A stretch of 64,000 nt of DNA from Altererythrobacter xiamenensis (GCF_900177715.1 NZ_FXWG01000003.1:744001-808000), one strand, 5' to 3'; numbered from the stretch's first letter, positions 25,474 to 34,415 are shown. Program-made: numbers and translations. Notes: generated by a model from the sequence alone, not told the origin.

Positions 25474-26670
25474 TCAGTCGGCGAGTGCGATCGCTCCGAC
25501 GAGTTCACCCCATTTCTGGCGGAAGTCGCTGCTGGTCGCTTTCGGCCAGTTGCTGACCACGGCCACCACGACGTTCTCTGCGGGGACGACCGTAATTGCT
25601 TGACCAAAGATACCCTGCGCGCCGTAATTGCCGCCGGGATAGGTCCACCACTGGTAGCCATAGCCGTAACCGGGCGCGCGCTCGCCAAAGCTCACTTGCG
25701 GCGCGGTTGCCTCGGCGAACCAGCCTTCGGGCACAACGTCACCGCCACCTTCCAGCGCGAACTGCCCCATGCGGGCATAGTCGGACAAGCGGATCGACAA
25801 ACAGCACCCGCCGATGCTTCCGCCACGCGGGTCGCTCATCCAGAAGAGATCGCCTTCGAAACCGGCGGCATCGACGATCTTTTCCTTGGCATAGGTCGCG
25901 AGCGGTAGACCCACCGCGTTTTCGACTACCATGCCGATGAGATTGGTTTCGCCCGTCTTGTAAACCCATTTTTCGCCAGGTGCCGTCTCGCGATCGAGTT
26001 CCTTGAGTTGCGCCACCATCGCGTCGGCACCGTAGGAATTGATGAACTCCTGCATCTGCGCGACATCGCTGTTCGGATCGGTGTAATCCTCGTTCCAGGC
26101 AACGCCCGACGTCATCGTGGCAATCTGGCGCACCGTGACGCCATCATAGGCCGACCCTGCCAGGTCCGGCACGTATTTCGTCACCGGATCGTCGAGGCTG
26201 GTGATGAAACCGTCCTTCACCGCCGCGCCGAGCAGCGTCGAGGTGAAACTCTTGGCGACCGAGAAGCTGGTCCAGCGCTGTTCCGGCCCGAAGCCGAGCG
26301 CATATTCCTCGAAGCGGACCTTGCCATCCTCTAGCACCATTAGTCCGGCTACATTGCTGTCCGCCATAAACTCGCGGATCGCGGCGGTGACGCGTGGCGG
26401 GAGGCGCTCGCCTTCGGGAAGCGCGCGGGGATCGGCGGATGCCTTGACTTCGTGCCCGGCAAACCAGCTTTCCATGTCGCGGAAACGCGTGTTGCGCTGC
26501 TCGTCATTCCAGAACAGGACCTGCAGTTCGGACGGATCGCGCTCCGGCGGCGTCACAACTGTCACCGCGTTCGCGGCAGGAAGCGTCTCTACCGGTCCGG
26601 AGTAACTCGCCGTACATCCTGCCAGAGCCAGCGCCGCGACGGCGCATCCAAAAAACTGCCGCATTTTCAT
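25474..26670 (-). CDS. Serine hydrolase lipoprotein, beta-lactamase class C/esterase family
   Basis: This 398-residue protein has a lipoprotein signal peptide with lipobox LAGC (Cys19), so it should be membrane-anchored on the periplasmic side. The penicillin-recognising fold shows SxxK as SVAK in WTSFSVAKSF and a tyrosine motif region YKTGETN. A late G-Q-A region (GIFGQAITVVP) stands where class C enzymes have the KTG triad. The pattern is closer to 6-aminohexanoate-dimer hydrolase/EstB-like enzymes than to true AmpC, so the natural substrate may be an ester or amide. It lies downstream of cfa, 7 bases away, on the same strand. Confidence 0.88.
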   Translation of the reverse strand: MKMRQFFGCAVAALALAGCTASYSGPVETLPAANAVTVVTPPERDPSELQVLFWNDEQRNTRFRDMESWFAGHEVKASADPRALPEGERLPPRVTAAIREFMADSNVAGLMVLEDGKVRFEEYALGFGPEQRWTSFSVAKSFTSTLLGAAVKDGFITSLDDPVTKYVPDLAGSAYDGVTVRQIATMTSGVAWNEDYTDPNSDVAQMQEFINSYGADAMVAQLKELDRETAPGEKWVYKTGETNLIGMVVENAVGLPLATYAKEKIVDAAGFEGDLFWMSDPRGGSIGGCCLSIRLSDYARMGQFALEGGGDVVPEGWFAEATAPQVSFGERAPGYGYGYQWWTYPGGNYGAQGIFGQAITVVPAENVVVAVVSNWPKATSSDFRQKWGELVGAIALAD

Positions 26671-26677
26671 TCCTCTC

Positions 26678-27922
26678 TCAAACTTTCTTCACCAGCGTTA
26701 CCTGGTGGACATCGATCGTACCGGCGCGAAACCCGCCTTCGCAATAATCGAGATAGTAGCGCCACAGCCGGACAAAGCGCTGGTCGAATCCCTCGGGCAG
26801 TTCGCCATTCTCGACAGTGCGGTCGAAGTTGGCGCGCCACTGGTTGAGCGTCCGGGCATAGTCGCGCCCGAAATCATGCTGGTCGTGCCATTCGAGGCCG
26901 CGATCTTCGGCCAGCTTGCGAAACTCGCTGGTGCGGATCAGCAGCCCGCCCGGGAAGATATAGGCCTGAATGAAGTCGGCGCTCTCGGCATATGCATCGA
27001 ACAGGTCATCGGCCATCGAGATATACTGGATAGCCGCGCGCCCGCCGCTTTTGAGGTTACGCGCGACGCAATCCATGAAAGTCGGCCAGTATTCGCGCCC
27101 CAGCGCTTCGACCATTTCGACGCTGACGATGGCATCGAACTGGCCGGATGTGTCGCGATAGTCCTGCTTGAGAAAGGTAATCTGCGGGTCATGCTGCGCG
27201 CGTGCCCAGGCAAGTTGCTCGTCGGAGAGGCTGATCGCGGTGACCTGCGCCCCTCCCTCCTCGCTAAGATGATTGGCGAGCGATCCCCAACCGCATCCGA
27301 TCTCCAGCACGGTCGCCGCATTACCGATCCGATCGGACAGCGACTGCCACTTGGCATGTTGCGCCTCCTCGAGGTCATCCGTTCCCTCGAACAGCGCCGA
27401 GGAATAGGTCATCGTCGGATCGAGCCATTCGGCGTAGAAATCATTGCCGAGGTCGTAATGCGCCTCGATATTGCGCTGCGAGCCAGCCTTGCTGTTGCGG
27501 TTGAAGCGATGGGCGAAATGCGCCGCCCAGCGAAATGGCCCTTTCGCGCGCCCTGTCTGACCTAGCGTGCGCGCATTATCGGCAAAGATCGCGAAGACCG
27601 GGACGAGATCGGGCGACGTCCACTCACCCGCTTCCCATGCCTGGTACCATCCGATCGAGCCGTTGGAGGCGAGGCGGAGCAGACCGCGCCAGTCCTTCAG
27701 ATGCACCTCCGCCTCGAAACCGGGCGCGCGCCCGCCGAGCAACCGCGTCGTCCCGTCTGGCAGATGTCCAAGGATCGCGCCGCGCTCCAGTCCCTTGTCG
27801 ACGAGGTCGAGTACTTTCTGGAAACCGGGGGCGACCATTCGCGCGAGCAGCCCGGGCGAGGACGCAAACCGCTCCCCCCCGCTGAGCAATTGATCGCCGC
27901 GATTTAGCCCCTGAGCAGTCAT
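26678..27922 (-). CDS. cfa: Cyclopropane-fatty-acyl-phospholipid synthase family methyltransferase
   Basis: This SAM-dependent enzyme of about 414 residues modifies unsaturated acyl chains of membrane phospholipids. The SAM-binding motif is ATVLEIGCGWGS. Further family motifs are AHYDLGNDFYAEWLDPTMTY, FDAIVSVEMVEALG, YIFPGGLL, and the C-terminal RYYLDYCEGGFRAG. The ATG at 27922 is preferred to one four codons upstream. It lies 43 bases downstream of the photolyase gene; phr and cfa homologues are also neighbours in Rhodobacter sphaeroides, where both belong to the singlet-oxygen sigma-E response. Confidence 0.92.
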   Translation of the reverse strand: MTAQGLNRGDQLLSGGERFASSPGLLARMVAPGFQKVLDLVDKGLERGAILGHLPDGTTRLLGGRAPGFEAEVHLKDWRGLLRLASNGSIGWYQAWEAGEWTSPDLVPVFAIFADNARTLGQTGRAKGPFRWAAHFAHRFNRNSKAGSQRNIEAHYDLGNDFYAEWLDPTMTYSSALFEGTDDLEEAQHAKWQSLSDRIGNAATVLEIGCGWGSLANHLSEEGGAQVTAISLSDEQLAWARAQHDPQITFLKQDYRDTSGQFDAIVSVEMVEALGREYWPTFMDCVARNLKSGGRAAIQYISMADDLFDAYAESADFIQAYIFPGGLLIRTSEFRKLAEDRGLEWHDQHDFGRDYARTLNQWRANFDRTVENGELPEGFDQRFVRLWRYYLDYCEGGFRAGTIDVHQVTLVKKV

Positions 27923-27965
27923 GCGCCCCCTCATACCCCCATCAGCAGAGGGGGCAAGCCGAGCG

Positions 27966-29357
27966 CTAGGATTTCATGGCGCGATAGGTTTCGAGGGCAC
28001 GCTCGCGCGCTTCCTTGTGACCGATGATCTTCGAGGGGTAATCCTCGGGCTTGCAGCCGTGTTCCTCGGGGTCGTGGATCTTGTCATCCGGCAAGTTGGC
28101 AAGCTCGGGCACGTAGGTCCGGATATAGCCTGCCGCATCGAACTTCTCCGACTGGGTGAGCGGCGCCATGATCCGGCTGAACATGTTCGAATCGACGCCG
28201 GTACCCGCGACCCACTGCCAGTTCGTGCCGTTGGAGCCGTAATCGGCGTCAACGAGACAATCCCAGAACCAGCGTTCGCCATGTTTCCAGTCGATCAGCA
28301 GGTGCTTGATGAGGAAGCTCGCCGTGATCATCCGCACGCGGTTGTGCATCCAACCGGTCTGCCACAGCTGCCGCATTCCGGCATCGACGATCGGATAGCC
28401 GGTGCGGCCCTGCTGCCAGGCCTCGAGCTCTTCCTGGATCACGTGTCCGCGATTGGGATTGCGCCAGCCCATGTCGCTGTCCCACCCCTCGCGATAGCTT
28501 TCCTTGGCATAGGAAGGAAACTGGCAGATCACGTTCTGCGCGTAGTCGCGCCAGATCAGCTCTTTCTCGTAAGTCTTCCACCCCTCGCTGCGCTTGTCCT
28601 TGAACCGGTGCCAGATCTGGATCGGCGAGATTTCGCCCCAGTGGAGATGCGGCGACATCTGGCTGGTTTCATCGACCGAGGGGAGATTGCGGCCGTCCTC
28701 ATATCTGTCGACTTCATCGTCCCACCAGTCGAGCCGTTCGTGCGCGGCGGCCTCGCCAACTTCCCAGAAGTCCGCAATGCCGGTCGCCCAGTTTGGCTTC
28801 GTCGGGAGAAGGTCCCAGTCTTCGAGACTGTCGCTCGCCGGCCATTCTTCAGGGGATGAGAGCGTTTCGGGCTCAGGCAGCTCGTCACGCGGCGGGAACT
28901 GCTCCTTCGTCGCCTTCGAAAACGGGGTGTAGATCTTGTAAGGGTCGCCCGAACCCGTGGTGATGTAACCCGGCGGGAAGAGGTAATTCCCGTCATAAAG
29001 CTGCAGGTCGAGTTCTTTGGCGAGCTTACCCTGTGCCTTGCGCCACCACGGCTCGTAATGGCGATTGGCGTGGACAGTCTCGGCCCCGACGGCGTTTGCC
29101 ACCTTGGTGACCTCCTCAACAGCATCGCCGCGTCGCAGGACGATCCGCGAGTTGCGCGCGCCGAAACTCTTGGACAGGCTTTCGAGCGAGTGGTGCAGCC
29201 ACCAGCGCGACGCGCCGCCATATTTGTGATCGCCCGCCGCCTCGTCATCGAGGACATAGACCGCGACCACCGGACCCTGTTGGGCGGCGGCATAGAGCGC
29301 GGGATTGTCGGCCATGCGCAGGTCGCGCCGCAGCCAAACGATTTGTGGTTTGGTCAT
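27966..29357 (-). CDS. phr: Cryptochrome/photolyase family, deoxyribodipyrimidine photolyase
   Basis: This light-dependent FAD enzyme reverses UV-made pyrimidine dimers. The N-terminal antenna-type domain begins PQIVWLRRDLRMADNPAL. The FAD-binding domain shows YPIVDAGMRQLWQTGWMHN, RVRMITASFLIKHLL, and DYGSNGTNWQWVAGTGVDSN followed by LTQSEKFDAAGYIR. The start at 29357 gives 463 residues; the longer frame is rejected because the family begins at MTKPQIVW. An intergenic repeat lies just upstream. A repair role, rather than a cryptochrome sensor role, is likely from class I photolyase motifs but is not proven. Confidence 0.93.
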   Translation of the reverse strand: MTKPQIVWLRRDLRMADNPALYAAAQQGPVVAVYVLDDEAAGDHKYGGASRWWLHHSLESLSKSFGARNSRIVLRRGDAVEEVTKVANAVGAETVHANRHYEPWWRKAQGKLAKELDLQLYDGNYLFPPGYITTGSGDPYKIYTPFSKATKEQFPPRDELPEPETLSSPEEWPASDSLEDWDLLPTKPNWATGIADFWEVGEAAAHERLDWWDDEVDRYEDGRNLPSVDETSQMSPHLHWGEISPIQIWHRFKDKRSEGWKTYEKELIWRDYAQNVICQFPSYAKESYREGWDSDMGWRNPNRGHVIQEELEAWQQGRTGYPIVDAGMRQLWQTGWMHNRVRMITASFLIKHLLIDWKHGERWFWDCLVDADYGSNGTNWQWVAGTGVDSNMFSRIMAPLTQSEKFDAAGYIRTYVPELANLPDDKIHDPEEHGCKPEDYPSKIIGHKEARERALETYRAMKS

Positions 29358-29390
29358 TCGCCCCTCTTCGAAGTCATGCCAGACCAACGC

Positions 29391-29478
29391 CGTCATGCTG
29401 AACTTGTTTCAGCATAGCATCTCCACGCCATGCATGACGGTGGCGGAGCGAGTTATCCTGAAAAGAATTCAGGATGAC
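29391..29478. repeat. Sphingomonad-type intergenic inverted repeat element
   Basis: Two hairpins flanked by GTCATG/ATGACGG ends form one unit. GCTGAA-CTTGT-TTCAGC is at 29397-29413 and ATCCTGAA-AAGAA-TTCAGGAT at 29455-29475. Sequences of this type (CTGAACTTGTTTCAG with a partner GGATGACGG end) recur between genes in many sphingomonad genomes, from memory. It overlaps the last codons and the stop of the YdjM-like gene and lies upstream of phr. It is the only copy I noticed here. Confidence 0.7.
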
Positions 29479-30431
29479 GGTTCCGCTAGTGGTTCACATT
29501 TCACATTAGGCAGCGCGACGGAGAAGCGGTCCCGGGCGCGAGGGTCATAGAACCGCGCGTCGTGGAGTAACACTTCGCCATTTTCAGATCGCTCTAGAAG
29601 CGGCGTACGCGACCAGAACAGAAATGCTCGGGCCTGCGAATTGAGGTTGGCGATATCTTCGAGATTGCAGAAATAGGACAACTCAGGGTCGCCAAGTGTA
29701 TACGCCTCCCCCGGCTCTTCAGACGGCCCGGAGTACTCCGGGACTATACGATAACGACCGTTATCCAATGGGATAATGATCTCGCGTTGCCAAAACGCGA
29801 AAGGCAACGGGCTTGCGATGGTCGGACCCACCGCACTCATATCCGTCATCCGCTCATGTGAATGGGTAATCGCCCCGTTCACCCCGATATACGCCAGCGC
29901 CACCGCGAGCGCGCTGCGTGCAGGTCGCCGCCACTCACCGCCCCGTTTCTCCCGACGCAGCGAGAACCACGTCGCAAGGCCCAACAGCGCCCACAGCCAT
30001 ACATCGATGATGAAGAGCGTGTCGCCGTAGAACCATTGCGACGAAAACGGCTCCAGCAGGCGGATGCCATAGACATTGAGCCAGTCGAGCGCCGGGTGCG
30101 TCAGGCAGCCGATAAAACTCAGCAGGTAAAGCCATTTGAAGTTCACCGGCAGGCGCGCCTCGGGCCGCTTGCCCCGTTTCGTCTGCCAACGGTCGAAGCC
30201 CCACAGCAGCCCGGCCAATATAAGCGGCAGCAGCACCAGCGCGGGCGGACCATGCGTGATCCCGCGGCGAAAGCCGAGATGCTCCACCCCGTCGAGCCAG
30301 AAGAAGCACGCCGCATCGACATCGGGGAGGTTCGCCCCGATGATCAGCGCCGGCATCGCCAGCCCTGTCTTCTTCTTGAGCCCCGCCTGCCCGATCAGCG
30401 CGCCGACAAGGCTGTGTGTCAGATTGTCCAT
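29469..30431 (-). CDS. YdjM-family membrane-bound metal-dependent hydrolase
   Basis: This 320-residue membrane protein of the YdjM/DUF457 type has the family signatures MDNLTHSLVGALIGQAG, IIGANLPDVDA and FRRGITHGPPAL, whose His and Asp residues are the presumed metal ligands. Several hydrophobic segments are present (LVLLPLILAGLLWGF, LYLLSFIGCL, WLWALLGLATWF). E. coli YdjM is LexA-regulated, but I see no SOS box here. The last codons and the TGA come from an intergenic repeat, so the natural C-terminus may have been altered by its insertion. Confidence 0.88.
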   Translation of the reverse strand: MDNLTHSLVGALIGQAGLKKKTGLAMPALIIGANLPDVDAACFFWLDGVEHLGFRRGITHGPPALVLLPLILAGLLWGFDRWQTKRGKRPEARLPVNFKWLYLLSFIGCLTHPALDWLNVYGIRLLEPFSSQWFYGDTLFIIDVWLWALLGLATWFSLRREKRGGEWRRPARSALAVALAYIGVNGAITHSHERMTDMSAVGPTIASPLPFAFWQREIIIPLDNGRYRIVPEYSGPSEEPGEAYTLGDPELSYFCNLEDIANLNSQARAFLFWSRTPLLERSENGEVLLHDARFYDPRARDRFSVALPNVKCEPLAEPSS

Positions 30432-30460
30432 TGATCGCGGGCTTTACCGCCTTTGCAGGC

Positions 30461-30491
30461 AAAGAAAAGGGCGACGCTGAAAACGCAGCCC
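30461..30491 (-). terminator. Probable terminator after EF-hand lipoprotein gene
   Basis: On the minus strand an imperfect hairpin (outer GGGC/GCCC arms, inner CG pairs after a two-base bulge) is followed by TTTTCTTT. It lies 23 bases beyond the lipoprotein stop and before the YdjM-like gene. The stem is modest. Confidence 0.45.
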
Positions 30492-30513
30492 GTCTCTTGC
30501 CTGATGACTGAAC

Positions 30514-31197
30514 CTAGCCGGTGGTTTCCTGCGGGTCGAAGTTCTCGCCCCGACGCGCTGCGGTGAACTCGCGGCGGTCAAGATAGCTGTCGCCATCGAT
30601 ATCGTAATAGAAGAAGCTGTCTGCCGCCTTGTTGATTTCCTCGGTCTCAACATAGGGTGGCTTGGCATCGTTGGGCTCCGGCTCCGTCGGATCGAGCGGG
30701 ATGGCCCAAATGGCGTATTCGGCCACCGAAAGGCGATTGCTGTCGTCGCGATCGAGGTAGCTCCATGTCATCGAAGCGCGCGTACGCATGTTGGTTTCGG
30801 AATCGCGCTCTGGCATGTCGTTGCTGGACGCTTCACCAGACGAAGCCATCGTATCGGTCGAGCTTCCCGACGCGCTGTCGCTGCCGCCGTCCGAAGGGGC
30901 CATCGCGCTGGCATTATCTTCGCGCTCGGAAGCCATGCTTTCCGCCGTATCCTGCTCGGCCATGATTTCGTCGCGATACTGACCGTATTCCTCGGCAGTC
31001 GCTTCCTCGTCAAACTGGTCGCGGCGGGCCTGTGCTTCTTCCGACAAGGTATAATCCCTGGTCATCGGATCATACTCGGTATCGTTGTCGACGATTTCGT
31101 CGATGTCATCGACAGGGGTATTCTCGACATCTTCCGAACCACATGCCGTAAGGGCGATGGCGGCACTCGAGGCGAGAATTAGCTTGGCAAATCTCAT
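30514..31197 (-). CDS. EF-hand calcium-binding lipoprotein
   Basis: This 227-residue acidic protein has a lipoprotein signal peptide ending LTACGS (Cys19). A long middle region rich in Ser, Asp, Glu and Ala (about residues 70-130) looks disordered. The C-terminal third has two EF-hand loops: DRDDSNRLSVAEY and DIDGDSYLDRREF. It should be anchored in the inner or outer membrane with the calcium sites outside the cytoplasm. The ATG at 31197 gives the signal peptide; the upstream in-frame extension does not. It stands between two putative terminators, so it is probably monocistronic. Function unknown. Confidence 0.85.
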   Translation of the reverse strand: MRFAKLILASSAAIALTACGSEDVENTPVDDIDEIVDNDTEYDPMTRDYTLSEEAQARRDQFDEEATAEEYGQYRDEIMAEQDTAESMASEREDNASAMAPSDGGSDSASGSSTDTMASSGEASSNDMPERDSETNMRTRASMTWSYLDRDDSNRLSVAEYAIWAIPLDPTEPEPNDAKPPYVETEEINKAADSFFYYDIDGDSYLDRREFTAARRGENFDPQETTG

Positions 31198-31273
31198 TGT
31201 AATATCTCCGTTTTCCTGCGCCACTTCGGGCGCATCAATTCATCCGATCAATGCATCGGAACGGAGATCGTTC

Positions 31274-31310
31274 AAAAAAAGGCGAGATCAGGCGGGCTGC
31301 AAAGCCCGCC
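31274..31310 (-). terminator. Terminator-like hairpin after korB
   Basis: GGCGGGCT (31291-31298) and AGCCCGCC (31303-31310) form a perfect 8-base stem with a four-base loop, 9 bases beyond the korB stop. On the minus strand a run of seven T follows after a ten-base gap, which is further than in a standard terminator. Confidence 0.55.
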
Positions 31311-31319
31311 CGAACTCCG

Positions 31320-32366
31320 TTACACGGGGTCCTGCGCGGTGCCGCTGACCGTCCAGGTCTGCCCGGTGCCGAGCAGCTTGGCGAGGTTCGCCTCCTTGCC
31401 CTTGGTCGCGCGCTCGCGTTCCTCGGCAACGGCGGTCTCGAAGGTCGGGCGCGGATCGTCGTAAAGCACGCCAAGCGCCATCGGGAACGGACCGAAGGGC
31501 ATTTCGACCAGCATATGCGCGATTACGCGGTTGGTCGCATCGTGAACAAGCACGCCGGCCTCTTCCCAATTGTCCTCGGTCGCCTCGACAACCTTGAGGT
31601 TGAGCCCGTTACGGTCGAGCGCGATGCCCTTGTCCATGCCGGTCTTCGGATCGCCGAACAGCATCGGCTTGCCATGTTCGAGCCAGAGCTGGCGGTCGCC
31701 TGCACCCTTGGGCGCGGCGAAATCGTCGAACACGTCCTTGTTGTAGACGATGCAGTTCTGAAAAATCTCGATGAAGGCCGCGCCTTCATGCGCGTGGGCC
31801 GCCTTGAGCACATCGGGCAGGTTTTTCGACACGTCGAAGCCGCGGCCGACGAAACGCGCGCCTGCGCCCAAAGCGAAGGCTGCCGGATTGGCGGGACGGT
31901 CGAACGAACCGACCGGGGTCGATGGACTCTTCGTGCCTTCACGACTGGTGGGCGAGAACTGCCCCTTGGTCAGGCCGTAGATCTCGTTGTTGAACAGCAT
32001 GATCTGCATGTTCACATTGCGGCGCAGCACATGCATCAGATGGTTGCCGCCGATCGAAAGACCGTCACCGTCGCCAGTCACCAGCCAGATATCGAGCTCG
32101 GGATTGGCGAGCTTTGCGCCCGTGGCGAAGGCAGGCGCACGACCGTGGATCGTGTGGAAGCCGTAGCTTTCGACGTAATAGGGAAAGCGGCTCGAACAGC
32201 CGATCCCGCTGATGAAGCAGGTCTTTGCCGGGTCCGCGCCGAGCTGGGGCAGCGTGCGCTGCACGGCCTTCAGGATCGCGTAGTCGCCGCAACCCGGGCA
32301 CCAGCGTACTTCCTGGTCGGTTTCCCAATCCTTCAGCGTGGTTTCGATTTTTGTCATCTCGTTCAT
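31320..32366 (-). CDS. korB: 2-oxoacid:ferredoxin oxidoreductase, beta subunit
   Basis: This 348-residue TPP-binding subunit works with the alpha subunit to oxidise a 2-oxo acid, probably 2-oxoglutarate, to its acyl-CoA with ferredoxin reduction. Iron-sulfur cysteines appear in RWCPGCGDYAIL and CFISGIGCSSRFPYY. The TPP/Mg motif is VTGDGDGLSIGGNHL followed by MLFNNEIYGLTKGQFSPTS. The start overlaps the alpha-subunit stop as ATGA. A hairpin follows the stop. The substrate is inferred from similarity to KorB-type proteins and should be treated as probable only. Confidence 0.93.
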   Translation of the reverse strand: MNEMTKIETTLKDWETDQEVRWCPGCGDYAILKAVQRTLPQLGADPAKTCFISGIGCSSRFPYYVESYGFHTIHGRAPAFATGAKLANPELDIWLVTGDGDGLSIGGNHLMHVLRRNVNMQIMLFNNEIYGLTKGQFSPTSREGTKSPSTPVGSFDRPANPAAFALGAGARFVGRGFDVSKNLPDVLKAAHAHEGAAFIEIFQNCIVYNKDVFDDFAAPKGAGDRQLWLEHGKPMLFGDPKTGMDKGIALDRNGLNLKVVEATEDNWEEAGVLVHDATNRVIAHMLVEMPFGPFPMALGVLYDDPRPTFETAVAEERERATKGKEANLAKLLGTGQTWTVSGTAQDPV

Positions 32367-34237
32367 GACAGCGCCTCCTCGATGGCGGCTTCAAGCTCGT
32401 GAATGTAGAACGGCTGGCCGCTCGTCTTGGTGTAGGGCTGCGCATCGACCAGGAATTGATCACGCAGCAGCGTCTTGAACTGGCCGGTGTTCATTTCGGG
32501 CACCAGCACCTTGTCATAGCTCTTCAGCAGATCGCCGAGATTGCCGGGCATCGGCCAGATGTGGCGCACGTGGATCTGGCTGACGTCCAGCCCCTTGGCG
32601 CGGGCGCGGTTCACCGCCTGGTGAATCGGGCCATAGGTCGAGCCCCACCCGACGACCACGAGCTTGCCGCCCGCCTCGCCAACCGCGATCTCCTGATCGG
32701 GCACGGCGACGCCATCGACCTTGCCCTTGCGCAGGTCGGTCATCGTCTGGTGGTTCTCGGGTTCGTAACTGATGTTGCCGGTGAGCGAGTCTTTCTCGAT
32801 CCCGCCGATGCGGTGCATCAATTCGGGCGTGCCCGGCTTGATCCAGGGTCGCGCGCCCTTGTCATCGCGCTTGTAGGGAAGCAGCGTCTCGCCATCGTCG
32901 CTGTTCTTGCTCTCAAGGAACGTGGCCGGGAACGGCTCGAAGCTTGCCGGGTCGGGCACTTTCCAAGGCTCGGCAGCATTGGCGATATAGCCATCGGTGA
33001 GCAGCATGACCGGGGTCATATACTGCGTCGCAATACGGCAGGCCTCGATCGCAACTTCGAATGCGTCGCCCGGGCTGCGCGCGGCGATGACCGGCATCGG
33101 CGCATCGCCGTTGCGGCCAAATACGGCCTGATAAAGGTCGGACTGCTCGGTCTTCGTCGGTAGGCCCGTCGACGGGCCACCGCGCTGCGAATTGACGATG
33201 ACGAGCGGAAGCTCGGTCATGATCGCGAGGCCCATCGCCTCGCCCTTCAGCGCGATACCGGGGCCAGACGACGAGGTGACGCCAAGGCTGCCGGCATAGC
33301 TCGCACCGATGGCGGCGCAGATCGCGGCAATCTCGTCTTCAGCCTGGAAAGTCGTGACGTCATATTCCTTGAGCCGCGCGAGGTGGTGCAGGATCGCCGA
33401 CGCAGGCGTGATCGGATAGCCGCCGAAGAACATTGGCAGTTCGGCCAGCTGCGCGCCCGCGACGAGCCCGAGCGAGACCGCTTCGGCGCCAGTGATCGTG
33501 CGGTAGAGGCCGGGTTCGCTCTCGACCGGCGGCAGGCTCGGTTGCTTGATCGGGGTCGAAAGTTCGGCAGTCTCGCCATAGGCATGGCCTGCGTTGAGCG
33601 CGGCAATGTTGGCTTCTGCGATTTCGGGCTTCGACTTGAACTTCGCCTTGAGCCAGTCCTGGATAGGCTCGCGCGGACGGTCGAACATCCACAGCGCAAG
33701 GCCCAGCGTCCACATGTTCTTGGAACGCAGCGCATCCTTGTTGCCGAGACCGAATGGCTTCACCGCCTCGATCGTCAGCGCGCTGATGTCGAAGGCGAGC
33801 AGGTCGTATTTTGCGAGGCTGCCGTCCTCGAGCGGATTGGTCTCGTATTTCGCCTTGTCGAGGTTGCGCTTGGTGAACTCACCCGTGTCGGCGATGATCA
33901 GCCCGCCCGGCTTCAAGGCAGACAGGTTCACCTTGAGCGCCGCCGGGTTCATCGCGACGAGCACATCGGGCGCGTCGCCCGCTGTATTGATCTCGCGACT
34001 GCCGAAATTGATCTGGAAAGCCGACACCCCGAAAAGCGTGCCTTGGGGAGCGCGAATTTCCGCCGGGAAATCGGGGAAAGTCGCCAGATCATTGCCGGCA
34101 AGCGCTGTCGAGAGCGTGAATTGCCCGCCTGTCAGCTGCATGCCGTCGCCACTGTCGCCCGCAAAGCGGACCACAACGGCATCGGGTTCTTGGGGGGATG
34201 CCTGTTCGGGCGTGTTGTCCACGGCTTGAGTAGCCAT
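32363..34237 (-). CDS. korA: 2-oxoacid:acceptor oxidoreductase, alpha subunit (gamma-alpha fusion)
   Basis: This 624-residue protein fuses a gamma-type domain (about 20-200; VVRFAGDSGDGMQLTGGQF, VLVAMNPAALKVNLSALKPG) to the alpha pyrimidine-binding domain (GGYPITPASAILHHLARL, TSSSGPGIALKGEAMGLA). A transketolase C-terminal-like part follows. This gamma-alpha arrangement with a separate beta is that of KorAB enzymes found in aerobes such as mycobacteria. The ATG at 34237 gives the usual start; the extension to 34294 is unlikely. It lies divergently from the alpha/beta hydrolase gene across about 180 bases, where no promoter is convincing. Confidence 0.93.
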   Translation of the reverse strand: MATQAVDNTPEQASPQEPDAVVVRFAGDSGDGMQLTGGQFTLSTALAGNDLATFPDFPAEIRAPQGTLFGVSAFQINFGSREINTAGDAPDVLVAMNPAALKVNLSALKPGGLIIADTGEFTKRNLDKAKYETNPLEDGSLAKYDLLAFDISALTIEAVKPFGLGNKDALRSKNMWTLGLALWMFDRPREPIQDWLKAKFKSKPEIAEANIAALNAGHAYGETAELSTPIKQPSLPPVESEPGLYRTITGAEAVSLGLVAGAQLAELPMFFGGYPITPASAILHHLARLKEYDVTTFQAEDEIAAICAAIGASYAGSLGVTSSSGPGIALKGEAMGLAIMTELPLVIVNSQRGGPSTGLPTKTEQSDLYQAVFGRNGDAPMPVIAARSPGDAFEVAIEACRIATQYMTPVMLLTDGYIANAAEPWKVPDPASFEPFPATFLESKNSDDGETLLPYKRDDKGARPWIKPGTPELMHRIGGIEKDSLTGNISYEPENHQTMTDLRKGKVDGVAVPDQEIAVGEAGGKLVVVGWGSTYGPIHQAVNRARAKGLDVSQIHVRHIWPMPGNLGDLLKSYDKVLVPEMNTGQFKTLLRDQFLVDAQPYTKTSGQPFYIHELEAAIEEALS

Positions 34238-34415
34238 TCGCATTCCTTTTCGCGGCCCGGTCTTGTCCGGTGCCAGTCCATCAGAGATGCGCACCTATGC
34301 AGCGTCGCCCTCTCCCGCAATGAAGTTTTTCTCCTCATGGGCCAAATTGTCGAGTGGAAATACGGTTTAACCCTGCCTACCCTGTGCAAATAAATAGCAT
34401 TTGAGAGGAAATTGC

